Below, one piece after another: positions 1 through 6,007 of a stretch of DNA of 13,514 nucleotides. Position 1 is the stretch's first letter, and every line of letters starts with the position of its first letter. The stretch comes from Chloroflexota bacterium (lineage in GTDB: Bacteria > Chloroflexota > Ktedonobacteria > Ktedonobacterales > Ktedonobacteraceae), in contig VBJK01000487.1 in NCBI GenBank assembly GCA_005879655.1, positions 11,220 to 24,733 of the forward strand, in the 5' to 3' direction. The notes under the pieces were generated by a model that did no database searches, was not told the DNA's origin, and saw nothing but the letters and a program-made list of their open reading frames with translations. The translations under genes were made by a program, and so were the position numbers.

Positions 1-275
1 AGAATGACTCCACACTTGATCCAAGAGGGTGGTTCGAGAAAGCCTTTGCGCTTATTCCTTTTACGCCGCTGTTCAATGTGACGGGGCAACCAGCTATGAG
101 TCTGCCCCTGGGGCAATCCAGTAGCGGACTGCCAATCGGGGTACAGTTTGTTGCACGCTATGGTGATGAAGCGACCCTCTTGCGGTTGGCTGCGCAACTG
201 GAGCAGGCGTTACCATGGGAGAGTCGTCGTCCTGCGCTTGTGGCCACGAGCGAGCCAGGAAGAGAATTGAGCTGA
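1..275 (+). CDS. Amidase-signature family amidase, C-terminal fragment
   Basis: This is the 3' end of an amidase-signature enzyme (the GatA/aminohexanoate-dimer hydrolase superfamily); its start lies outside the window. The open frame enters at base 3 and ends with TGA at 273-275, giving about 90 residues. The pattern [13 protein letters not shown], then [26 protein letters not shown], is the classic C-terminal end of this family. The catalytic Ser-cisSer-Lys triad would lie upstream, so substrate cannot be judged. Its stop codon overlaps the next start (TGATG), which indicates translational coupling and a shared transcript with the PIG-L gene. The family call is secure; the exact amide substrate is unknown. 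Confidence 0.85.
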   Translation, partial: NDSTLDPRGWFEKAFALIPFTPLFNVTGQPAMSLPLGQSSSGLPIGVQFVARYGDEATLLRLAAQLEQALPWESRRPALVATSEPGRELS

Positions 276-883
276 TGACAACCACCTCCAAGGTACTACT
301 TCCCCCAGGTGGACAACGTATCCTCGTCGTACAAGCCCATCCAGACGATGCGGAACATCTCTGTGGTGGGACGATGGCCCTCTTAGCGGCAGAGGGCAAA
401 GCTATCCACTATCTCTTCGTGACGCGAGGAGACAAGGGTAGCGATGATCCTGTAATGACGCCTGAAAGACTGGCAACCATTCGTGAACAAGAGCAACGGC
501 GTGCCGCTGCAACGTTAGGGGTGCAAACGCTTACATTCCTCGATGGCTATCTAGATGGCGAGGTCGAACCGACCATAGCGCTACGGCGCGAGATTGCCCT
601 TGTGGTACGGCAATGGAAACCTGATGTAGTCTTTACCCTTGATCCCTGGCGCAAGAATGAGATACATCCTGACCATCGAGCGGTCGGTATGTGTACTGTC
701 GATGCTTTGGCATCTGCACGTGGGATTAGCAGTGTGGTGGAGAAGAAAATAGCGGTATTATGCTGCCATGAGAGCCAGACAAAACACAGGGATATCCCTG
801 CATGGATCTATCAACAGGGTATTCTAGCGGGTGCACCACATAAGATGAAATATGCTGAAAGCTTTCATCATTATGTGATGTAG
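275..883 (+). CDS. PIG-L/LmbE family N-acetylglucosaminyl deacetylase-like protein
   Basis: A 202-residue zinc-dependent deacetylase of the PIG-L/LmbE family; members remove acetyl groups from GlcNAc-type sugars such as mycothiol or bacillithiol precursors. Visible zinc-site motifs are AHPDDAE (residues 21-27, His22 and Asp25) and HPDH (131-134). I chose the ATG at 275 because it overlaps the amidase stop (TGATG), has a GGAAG-like ribosome site upstream, and puts the family's N-terminal beta strand (RILVVQAHPDD) near the start. A longer frame from 215 would only add residues overlapping the amidase. The protein is cytosolic, with no signal peptide. Coupling to an amidase suggests a small catabolic or detoxifying operon, but the substrate is unknown. 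A strong terminator follows. Confidence 0.88.
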   Translation: MTTTSKVLLPPGGQRILVVQAHPDDAEHLCGGTMALLAAEGKAIHYLFVTRGDKGSDDPVMTPERLATIREQEQRRAAATLGVQTLTFLDGYLDGEVEPTIALRREIALVVRQWKPDVVFTLDPWRKNEIHPDHRAVGMCTVDALASARGISSVVEKKIAVLCCHESQTKHRDIPAWIYQQGILAGAPHKMKYAESFHHYVM

Positions 884-901
884 TAGAGGGCGAGGTATGT
901 T

Positions 902-936
902 AAAAGCGGCTGTCAAAAACACGACAGCCGCTTTTT
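902..936 (+). terminator. Rho-independent terminator after the PIG-L gene
   Basis: A perfect 13-bp stem (AAAAGCGGCTGTC, 902-914, with its complement from 923) encloses an 8-base loop and runs into a T-run at 932-936. It lies about 20 bp after the PIG-L stop and closes the amidase/PIG-L transcript. The A-run on the left arm could also let it work for minus-strand transcripts. Confidence 0.9.
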
Positions 937-972
937 GTCGATCGACTCGTCTGCTCCATTGACTGCTCTTTA

Positions 973-996
973 TTTCCCGCCATCATCGGCAGGAAA
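973..996 (-). terminator. Hairpin downstream of the small minus-strand gene, possible terminator
   Basis: Read on the minus strand, TTTCCTGCC and GGCGGGAAA form a 9-bp stem with one G-U pair and a 6-base loop. It sits about 35 bp past the stop of the gene at 1032-1229. There is no U-run after it, so the terminator role is only likely by position. Confidence 0.4.
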
Positions 997-1031
997 ATTG
1001 TGGGTCGTGTTGCCGCCTGTGTTTATGAAGC

Positions 1032-1229
1032 CTAGTTCGACTGTTCTGAGTTCTCTTGCCGAAGAGCGGCGGCGATGGCATCAAAAATAGCACGATCCGT
1101 CTCCCGTTCCCACTCCGGCATTTCATCCCAGGGACAAACATACGAGTGCTTGGGGTTAGGGATATGTTTGTACACTTGCTCGATCCAAATTTTACGCACG
1201 AGTTTTCCACCTTCTTCACGATCTAACAT
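1032..1229 (-). CDS. Small uncharacterised protein (65 aa) with a W-x-x-M-P-E-W-E-R-E-T-D-R motif
   Basis: I do not recognise this gene as a named family. The 65-residue product has a basic/aromatic N-terminal half (KLVRKIWIEQVYKHIP) and an acidic helix-like C-terminal half, PWDEMPEWERETDRAIFDAI. That half resembles short phage- and actinobacteria-borne proteins that carry 'W-E-[ED]-L-P-E-x-E-R-x-x-D-R', and loosely the RyR-domain motif; I offer this as resemblance only. I chose the ATG at 1229 over the longer frame (to 1271) because a perfect TAAGGAGG ribosome site lies 9 bases upstream, which also supports real translation. It follows the HTH/TPR regulator on the same strand with a gap of about 70 bp and may be co-transcribed with it. 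Confidence 0.62.
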   Translation of the reverse strand: MLDREEGGKLVRKIWIEQVYKHIPNPKHSYVCPWDEMPEWERETDRAIFDAIAAALRQENSEQSN

Positions 1230-1238
1230 CTTCTTGTT

Positions 1239-1246
1239 CCTCCTTA
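1239..1246 (-). promoter_or_regulatory. Strong ribosome binding site that fixes the start of the 65-aa protein
   Basis: On the minus strand this reads TAAGGAGG, a full match to the anti-Shine-Dalgarno sequence, 9 bases before the ATG at 1229. It argues against the longer start at 1271. Confidence 0.75.
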
Positions 1247-1301
1247 AAATCCATTGAGAATGAGCTTTCATTAAAGTGAAAGCGTCACAAATTTTTTCTG
1301 C

Positions 1302-2567
1302 TTATGTAAGTAGTACAATACGCTGATTGACAGTGTTGACAGTATCTACATCATCAAAGGCTTTGAACTTCTGATGCAAAGATTGCAGTCTCTTCTTGAC
1401 CACTCCAGATGGACCTTGCTGCGCAATATCAACAGCCTCATTTGCATATGTACACGCTTCGTCAACATTTCCTTGTTGTAGAGACAAGAGGGCAAAATCG
1501 GTTAAGATCATACCTCTTCTTCTTGTTGGAGCTATCTGCTGCTGTAGAGCCTTTTTCAAGGCCGAGATGGCAAGTTTAGGACGTTGGAGACGTACAAAAC
1601 AAGCCCCTTGCAGTTCAGAAAGCCGAGAACCATCGAAACGTAGCCAGGTCCCATTTGCGCCTCCTCGCATAGAATGCACTTCATCAGCCTTTTCTAGAGC
1701 CGATAGACATTTTGAAAAATTTTTGAGACCTGCTTGTGCTTCAGCTTCGACTGCCGCAACCCAGTATCTTGTCACAAGTGTTGTATCACCTTGACTTGTG
1801 AGCCGACCACTCTCTTCTAATAACGGCACAGCATTTCGATAATGCTTGCTAAAAAGAGGCAGATAGGCATGACGAATGAGAGAACAGGCCCACAGATCAT
1901 AATTCTTCGCTTCTTTTGCCGATGAGGCAGCAAAGGTATAGCATGATTCTGCTGTGGCATAATCATCTAAGTCAAAAAAAATTTCCCCAGCTAATTGGCT
2001 TATGTTACTGGTGAGGCTACAAAGCTGTTGGTGTACAGCAGCAGAGTGAGCCTCCTTGAGGAATTGCGTCAACACCTTCATTTGACCAACAACGGCATCA
2101 AGAACTATTGGTTTTGACGGGGAGGCTAAAAATACTCTCCAGAAATGGTTATTGATGGCGTCCAGGCCTTTTAGCAATTCGCTATCAATGTAGGACCGTT
2201 TCTCTAACGCCTTCTTCACATGTTCCCAATCTACTTTAGGAACAAAGATCAAAGCATTGCCTGCTTCATATAACGATCCGAGAAGATCACGACGTTTTCT
2301 CTTCATCTCATCGCTTTCTAAATCAAAGGTAGATTGCTCATTGGGAGAAACATTTTCCCCCTCTATCAATGAGACGGAGCAACCAATAAATTCGGCTATG
2401 TCCTCTAACCTTTGTCTAGGAATTGGAGTACGCCCCGCACAGTAATCAGAAAGTGAGCGAAATGGGATCTTGGTTCCTTCTGCGACAGCTTGTAACTTAT
2501 AGCCGCGTTGTTTAATGATCTGTTTCAAATTATTTTGATACTTTTGTGTAGGACTGTCTTTAGACAT
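1302..2567 (-). CDS. XRE-type helix-turn-helix protein with C-terminal TPR-like repeats
   Basis: A 421-residue probable transcription regulator. Residues about 10-70 form a Cro/C1-type helix-turn-helix: LKQIIKQRGYKLQAVAEGTK, then a recognition helix around PFRSLSDYCAGRTPIP, then LEDIAEFIGCSVSLI. Residues about 185-400 are all-helical with spaced Ala/Leu/Tyr positions typical of tetratricopeptide repeats (for example YATAESCYTFAASSAKEA and LAISALKKALQQQ). HTH-plus-TPR proteins in Gram-positive and Chloroflexota lineages often sense peptides or partner proteins, but no ligand can be read here. The ATG at 2567 has a good GGAGGG site 6 bases upstream. It is divergent from the operon at 2733-3746, a usual layout for a regulator and its target. 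No membrane segment is present. Confidence 0.8.
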   Translation of the reverse strand: MSKDSPTQKYQNNLKQIIKQRGYKLQAVAEGTKIPFRSLSDYCAGRTPIPRQRLEDIAEFIGCSVSLIEGENVSPNEQSTFDLESDEMKRKRRDLLGSLYEAGNALIFVPKVDWEHVKKALEKRSYIDSELLKGLDAINNHFWRVFLASPSKPIVLDAVVGQMKVLTQFLKEAHSAAVHQQLCSLTSNISQLAGEIFFDLDDYATAESCYTFAASSAKEAKNYDLWACSLIRHAYLPLFSKHYRNAVPLLEESGRLTSQGDTTLVTRYWVAAVEAEAQAGLKNFSKCLSALEKADEVHSMRGGANGTWLRFDGSRLSELQGACFVRLQRPKLAISALKKALQQQIAPTRRRGMILTDFALLSLQQGNVDEACTYANEAVDIAQQGPSGVVKKRLQSLHQKFKAFDDVDTVNTVNQRIVLLT

Positions 2568-2573
2568 ATCTAT

Positions 2574-2579
2574 CCCTCC
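2574..2579 (-). promoter_or_regulatory. Ribosome binding site of the HTH/TPR gene
   Basis: Minus-strand GGAGGG, 6 bases before the ATG at 2567, supports the chosen start. Confidence 0.6.
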
Positions 2580-2583
2580 GACC

Positions 2584-2626
2584 GAATTTCTGCTGAATTT
2601 CTGCCGATTTTTGATCAGAATTGATC
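2584..2626 (+). promoter_or_regulatory. Repeats in the divergent intergenic region, candidate operator
   Basis: The 165-bp gap between the divergent HTH/TPR gene and the operon at 2733 holds two structures. GAATTTCTGC occurs twice (2584-2593 and 2595-2604), a direct repeat with an 11-bp period, about one helical turn. Just after it, GATCA-GAAT-TGATC (2613-2626) is an inverted repeat. Such a pair is what an autoregulated XRE protein could bind. The region is AT-rich and should hold both promoters, but I could not pick a -35/-10 pair with confidence. Confidence 0.4.
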
Positions 2627-2717
2627 TTATCTTAAATAGCAGCTAAGTATACTAATGATTAGAGTTCACTGATATTATAGCAGTTTCCTAGTGCATAATT
2701 CAACAAACCAAGGAAAA

Positions 2718-2723
2718 AAGGAG
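2718..2723 (+). promoter_or_regulatory. Ribosome binding site that decides the start at 2733
   Basis: AAGGAG, 9 bases before the ATG at 2733. The upstream candidate start at 2691 has no comparable site. Confidence 0.6.
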
Positions 2724-2732
2724 CGGGACAAC

Positions 2733-3224
2733 ATGGTTAACAGCGCTGAGAAAGAATATCATTTGTTGACAACAGACCAAATCCTTGCACAGATGCAAGA
2801 ATGGGAGAATAGGGCAGATACGCTGTATGATGAGCTTGTCGCAAGGGTTAGGGGCGAGACTAGAACACCCTTTAATGAGCTGGCACACGACGAGCTTTTA
2901 GCCGAAAGCGAGATAGCTCAGCAGGAATGGCAGGATCTGCAAAACGTTATTGTTGAGAGAGCACAAGAACGCGATAAGCTCTTAGCATCTCTAGGAAAGC
3001 TCAAGCTTACACTCACGAGGGCCGACTTCGAGCACATTGCCCCAGAGGTCATGCAAGACTTCCTCTGTGAAAAAATTGAGTGGCTACGCACTAAAGCCAA
3101 CGGAAGAGTCAAAGCAATGGTGGATGAAATCTATGCCATTGACCAGCTGCATGAAAAAGAACTGGTGGAGTTTCTCTTGTTCGCGGAGAATAAGGCAAAA
3201 GAGCGTATAGCATGTAACGCTTAG
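2733..3224 (+). CDS. Uncharacterised acidic alpha-helical (coiled-coil-like) protein
   Basis: The family is not recognised. The 163-residue product is rich in Glu, Gln, Lys and Leu and should be almost wholly helical: long stretches such as LLAESEIAQQEWQDLQNVIV and ERAQERDKLLASLGKLKL suggest a coiled coil. It has one Cys near the middle and one near the C-terminus, and no signal peptide or membrane segment. I chose the ATG at 2733 rather than the frame opening at 2691 because AAGGAG lies 9 bases before it. It is the first gene of a two-gene operon: the next ATG is only 12 bp past its stop. It lies divergent from the HTH/TPR regulator. A structural or adaptor role is possible, but no function can be claimed. 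Confidence 0.7.
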   Translation: MVNSAEKEYHLLTTDQILAQMQEWENRADTLYDELVARVRGETRTPFNELAHDELLAESEIAQQEWQDLQNVIVERAQERDKLLASLGKLKLTLTRADFEHIAPEVMQDFLCEKIEWLRTKANGRVKAMVDEIYAIDQLHEKELVEFLLFAENKAKERIACNA

Positions 3225-3236
3225 AGGAGATGCATT

Positions 3237-3746
3237 ATGTTATGGAAAGAGCTACAAAGCTATATAAGATTTGAGAATAACTATTTATACATGGGCGCTC
3301 AGAGGGCGCACATTGATCACCTCACGGATGAAGAAGTGGTGCTCGTCGATGAAGATGGCCAGCCTTTCAGCATGAGCTATAACACGTATCGCAAACTCAA
3401 GTATGGTCCGACTAGTCGCATCAATGCCTGCTTAGCTGCCCATAAAGATTTCCTGGCCAGTAGCCATGAGCGCACGATAAAGGGCCTAGCCTTACCAGTG
3501 AGAATCGCCGTCAGCATTGATCTGTGCTGCTTGCAATGCGGAGAGCAGAGTACTCAATGCCTGATGACCGAAGACTGTATCTATAAAGGATTACTGCTCA
3601 TCATGCCATTATGTGGATTGTGTCAGAGTAAGATGGACAAAGACTTCGATCAGAAGGTTGAACAGATTCGGGCACTCTTGCAGAAACAATACGAGCCAGA
3701 GGATGTCAACGAGGTCGAGCATGAGCAGGAGGAAGGTGTGCTCTAA
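3237..3746 (+). CDS. Uncharacterised protein with a Cys-rich, probably zinc-binding, centre
   Basis: A 169-residue protein of no family I recognise. The N-terminal ~60 residues look like a small beta-rich fold (HIDHLTDEEVVLVDEDGQPF, then SYNTYRKLKYG). Residues 97-129 carry Cys97, Cys98, Cys101, Cys108, Cys114, Cys126 and Cys129; the CxxC pairs at 98-101 and 126-129 could make one zinc ribbon. The C-terminal ~30 residues are strongly acidic and likely disordered. The start at 3237 has an AGAGGAGA site 7-14 bases upstream and lies 12 bp after the coiled-coil gene, so the two are almost surely co-transcribed. No catalytic motif is seen; nucleic-acid or protein binding is the simplest guess for a zinc-ribbon protein. 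Confidence 0.7.
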   Translation: MLWKELQSYIRFENNYLYMGAQRAHIDHLTDEEVVLVDEDGQPFSMSYNTYRKLKYGPTSRINACLAAHKDFLASSHERTIKGLALPVRIAVSIDLCCLQCGEQSTQCLMTEDCIYKGLLLIMPLCGLCQSKMDKDFDQKVEQIRALLQKQYEPEDVNEVEHEQEEGVL

Positions 3747-4072
3747 AGACCATGGCAGGGCGAGAGAAGCACTCTTTCATCTAAATAAACAAACCACAGG
3801 CTTCGGGTGTGCCGCCCTCAGTAGGGCACACATATAAGACCCCCGCCGCGCAGGGCACCCACAAGGGATGCCCCTACAATGGTACGAAAGCGCATCACAA
3901 GCCGATGCGTACCATTGTAGGGGCATTCCCTTGTGGGTGCCCTGTAAGGGAGAATGCCCGTTCTGTAAGGCTTATTTGACCGGTATTGCCCATATAACGA
4001 GGGATTGCCCTGCTGACTGAATCATAGATGCAACTCATGGCATCAACGAGAGGGACAGACTCTATGCAACCT
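3747..4072. other. Gene-free stretch between the Cys-rich protein gene and htrA
   Basis: This gap separates the 3' ends of two convergent genes. It holds the long palindromic repeat described separately and a smaller hairpin, GTGTGCC (3807-3813) with GGCACAC (3825-3831), which may end the plus-strand operon although no T-run follows. Short open frames here are formed by the repeat and lack ribosome sites; I see no gene. Confidence 0.6.
3851..3944. repeat. Long palindromic dispersed repeat, copy 1
   Basis: Left arm 3851-3886 and right arm 3908-3944 are inverted copies that differ by one inserted base. They begin CAGGGCACCCACAAGGG and reach ACAATGGTACG. The centre holds a further short inverted pair, CGCATC (3891-3896) and GATGCG (3904-3909), so a transcript would fold into one long hairpin. 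A second copy with the same design lies at 11958-12063. It encodes no transposase, so it is a MITE-like or REP/BIME-like element. It sits between two convergent gene ends, where it could also act as a terminator or mRNA stabiliser. Confidence 0.85.
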
Positions 4073-5095
4073 CTACAGGACAACAGTTACTTTACGTTGT
4101 TTACTACTGCGCAAAAAGCCAACGACAACTTTCTCGCCGTTTTGATGCTGTCTCACAATACGTTGCAGGTCACGAGGCTCGGTGACAGGCTCGTCATCGG
4201 CGGCAATAATCACATCCAGACGTTTGAGTTCTGCACGATCGGCAGGGCTATGCGGGCGAATTTCTAAGACCTCCATACCAAACTGTTGCGCCAGGTCGAA
4301 ACTGCGGCGCAGCCCATCATCAAGACGTGTACGCATACCTCCAACGCCTAGCGATATGCCTGTGACAGCCGTTTCGCGCGCTTGAGCAACGCGGGCAACA
4401 ACGCCTTTCACCGTATCTAACGGTACCGAGAAACCTAATCCTTGTGCCATGGGCAGCATGGCGGTTGTAATACCAACGACGCGTCCCGTGCTATCTACTA
4501 GTGGTCCTCCTGAATTACCTGGATTAATCGAAGTGTCCGTCTGGATAAGATTGGTCATCTTACGTACGCCCGGCGCATCTAAGGTACGTCCAAGGGCACT
4601 TACGACTCCTGCTGTCACCGTCCAGTTTAAACCATAGGGATTGCCGACGGCGATCACCAATTGTCCAACGCGTAAGGGGGCACGACCCAGCTCTGCGACT
4701 GGCAGGCGATCCGCGCCGATACGCAAGACCGCTACATCTACCGCAGGATCGCTACCAGCTAGCCCGGCATCGAATGTGCGACCATCGGCTAATGTCACCT
4801 GAATACGTCTGGCACGCTCGACAACGTGCGCATTGGTAAGAATTTGACCGTCTGAGGCAAAAATGAAACCGGAGCCGATACCGCCGCCCATTGGGGCGTT
4901 GTATCGCCCATAACGTCCTCCTTCTCGCTCTATATCGATGCGAACCACTGCTGGCCCAACGCGCTCAGCAGCAGTCGTGACTGCATGAGAATAAGCATCT
5001 AGTGCCTGTGCATCCCTCTCATATGTACTCATACCTGGTATTGTGCTTTCTCGTGGAACCCATTCAGTGTCAGTGTGTGCGAAGATATCACTCAA
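4073..5095 (-). CDS. HtrA/DegP-type trypsin-like serine protease with a PDZ domain
   Basis: A 340-residue HtrA-family protease/chaperone that degrades misfolded proteins. The catalytic triad is visible: His90 (LTNAHVV), Asp120 (DPAVDVAVLRI) and Ser195 (NPGNSGGPL), preceded by the oxyanion-side GIGSGFIF block. Residues about 245-340 form a PDZ domain (LEIRPHSPADRAELKRLDVI, then VTEPRDLQRIVR). Unlike most HtrA proteins it shows neither a signal peptide nor an N-terminal membrane anchor, so it is probably cytosolic. The frame opens with TTG at 5095 after an in-frame stop; neither this nor the in-frame ATG at 5032 (residue 22) has a clear ribosome site, so the true start may be 5032 (319 aa). It is transcribed alone, away from the peptide cluster. 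The family call is secure. Confidence 0.92.
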   Translation of the reverse strand: MSDIFAHTDTEWVPRESTIPGMSTYERDAQALDAYSHAVTTAAERVGPAVVRIDIEREGGRYGRYNAPMGGGIGSGFIFASDGQILTNAHVVERARRIQVTLADGRTFDAGLAGSDPAVDVAVLRIGADRLPVAELGRAPLRVGQLVIAVGNPYGLNWTVTAGVVSALGRTLDAPGVRKMTNLIQTDTSINPGNSGGPLVDSTGRVVGITTAMLPMAQGLGFSVPLDTVKGVVARVAQARETAVTGISLGVGGMRTRLDDGLRRSFDLAQQFGMEVLEIRPHSPADRAELKRLDVIIAADDEPVTEPRDLQRIVRQHQNGEKVVVGFLRSSKQRKVTVVL

Positions 5096-5194
5096 TATGG
5101 TTGATATCTATTCTATCACATTGTCTTAAGCGAGCACACAATTTCCCTTTGGCAAGCAAGCACATGCGGCCTCACGAACATCTTCACGCTCCTC

Positions 5195-5310
5195 GTGCAG
5201 AAACAAGAGTGGGAGTAGGGCTTGGAGGTCCAGGGGGCGAAGCCTCGCCTTTCGGGGTTTGGGGTGTCCCCAAATGCTCCCATTCGCCAAAAGGTTTTGG
5301 GATTATGCAC
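5195..5310 (+). repeat. ~115-bp dispersed element, copy A (upstream of the LAP precursor)
   Basis: A 116-bp copy beginning GTGCAGAAACAAGAG and ending GGTTTTGGGATTATGCAC, with TA directly after it at 5311-5312. It shares its design with the copies at 8241-8355 and 10150-10264, all on the same strand, but differs more from them (about 15 scattered changes and one extra base). Inside are TTTGGGG-TGT-CCCCAAA and CCAAAA-GG-TTTTGG inverted pairs, able to fold as RNA. No protein is encoded. Confidence 0.85.
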
Positions 5311-5560
5311 TAAGCCGCTGACGCTAATAGATTTCATCTCATCTTCTGGCTGAAACAAGCAGAGATTGATATTCCTAGTAAAATGAAGAAGGGAGAGATA
5401 CCAAGCATCAAGCTTCGTCATCGTAACTGATCTCTCACCTGTCACGTTCACGAGAACAAAGCTGTAGAGGGTTGCGATGTTTGAGAACTGCAAACTCTAC
5501 GTTCGATCAACCGTTTGACCATATGTGTTTGGCAGAACCATTGCATCTGCCAGATCTTGA

Positions 5561-5568
5561 AAGGAGGA
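5561..5568 (+). promoter_or_regulatory. Ribosome binding site of the LAP precursor gene
   Basis: AAGGAGGA, 7 bases before the ATG at 5576. This is the strongest site in the cluster, in line with a precursor peptide needed in excess over its enzymes. Confidence 0.75.
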
Positions 5569-5575
5569 GCCAAAC

Positions 5576-5821
5576 ATGGCTTCATTACTAATGGAACTTT
5601 CTCACTTAGAGGTAGAACCTCTCAATTTCGTTGAGATACCTGAACTCTCTGCTGACAGGACCCTGGAGACCCTGATGGCACAAAAGGGGGAGCCTTCAGT
5701 GGAAATGGCTCTGACGCTTAAAGGCGCTTTCAGTGCCAGCCGCTGCGGTGGTGGTTGCGGTGGCTGCGGTGGCTGCGGTGGTTGTTGCGGCGGTTGTTGC
5801 GGCGGTTGTTGCGGCCACTAA
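5576..5821 (+). CDS. Azole-type RiPP (LAP/TOMM) precursor peptide with a Cys-Gly core, heterocycloanthracin-like
   Basis: An 81-residue ribosomal precursor of a thiazole-containing peptide. Residues 1 to about 50 are an acidic, helix-prone leader (LEVEPLNFVEIPELSADRTL) of the type bound by RiPP recognition elements. The core, from about 53, is SASR followed by 25 residues of only Cys, Gly and a final His. There are ten Cys, at 57, 61, 64, 67, 70, 71, 74, 75, 78 and 79. The first four follow single CGG(G) spacing and the rest are CCGG units, so up to ten thiazol(in)es and three adjacent pairs are possible. The two Ser at 53 and 55 are the only hydroxyl residues near the core. It lies 186 bp before its presumed leader-binding protein gene. 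Its composition, ribosome site and position next to YcaO and SagB genes make the call strong; the final product and bioactivity are unknown. Confidence 0.93.
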   Translation: MASLLMELSHLEVEPLNFVEIPELSADRTLETLMAQKGEPSVEMALTLKGAFSASRCGGGCGGCGGCGGCCGGCCGGCCGH

Positions 5822-5842
5822 GGAGTTTCTGCTCTTTCTCTG

Positions 5843-5859
5843 AGGGCTTGCACAGCCCT
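5843..5859 (+). terminator. Short hairpin after the precursor gene, possible attenuator
   Basis: AGGGCT-TGCAC-AGCCCT makes a 6-bp stem about 20 bp past the precursor stop, followed by a weak T-rich stretch. Partial termination or RNA stabilisation here would raise precursor output over the enzyme genes, as is common in RiPP operons. It is too weak to assert as a full terminator. Confidence 0.35.
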
Positions 5860-6007
5860 TGCTCTTAGCGTTCTCAATTGCCTTTCCAAGTATGGAAAGT
5901 CAGACCGAAGAGTGTGAGGAAGTGAGTAGGGAAGCAACACTAAGGAACGCTCTCTCGTTCCTCAAGAAGAGGACGAGAGATCCGATCCCATCCTCGCTCC
6001 AACAAGA

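Larger units (their letters stand above)
5096..5575. other. Gene-free stretch upstream of the LAP precursor gene
   Basis: This region lies between the divergent htrA and the azole-peptide precursor gene. It contains one copy of the 115-bp dispersed element (5195-5310). The rest (5311-5575) should hold the promoter for the peptide cluster, but I found no convincing -35/-10 pair. A long minus-strand open frame across it (5116-5493) is made largely by the repeat and is not accepted as a gene. Confidence 0.5.

Noticed and set aside
2688..2695. CTAGTGCA, identical to the end of the 115-bp element
   Set aside because: Only eight bases match and the next sequence differs; likely chance, not a fourth copy or a scar.
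5116..5493. Minus-strand open frame of 125 codons upstream of the LAP precursor
   Set aside because: Its middle, with HNPKTFW and FGDTPNP, is the reverse reading of repeat copy A, and the same peptide recurs where copy C is read backwards. No ribosome site; it is a product of the repeat.
5744..5818. Short regular repeats that might suggest a CRISPR-like or satellite array
   Set aside because: They are codons of the Cys-Gly core in a precursor gene with a clear start and ribosome site; no spacers.
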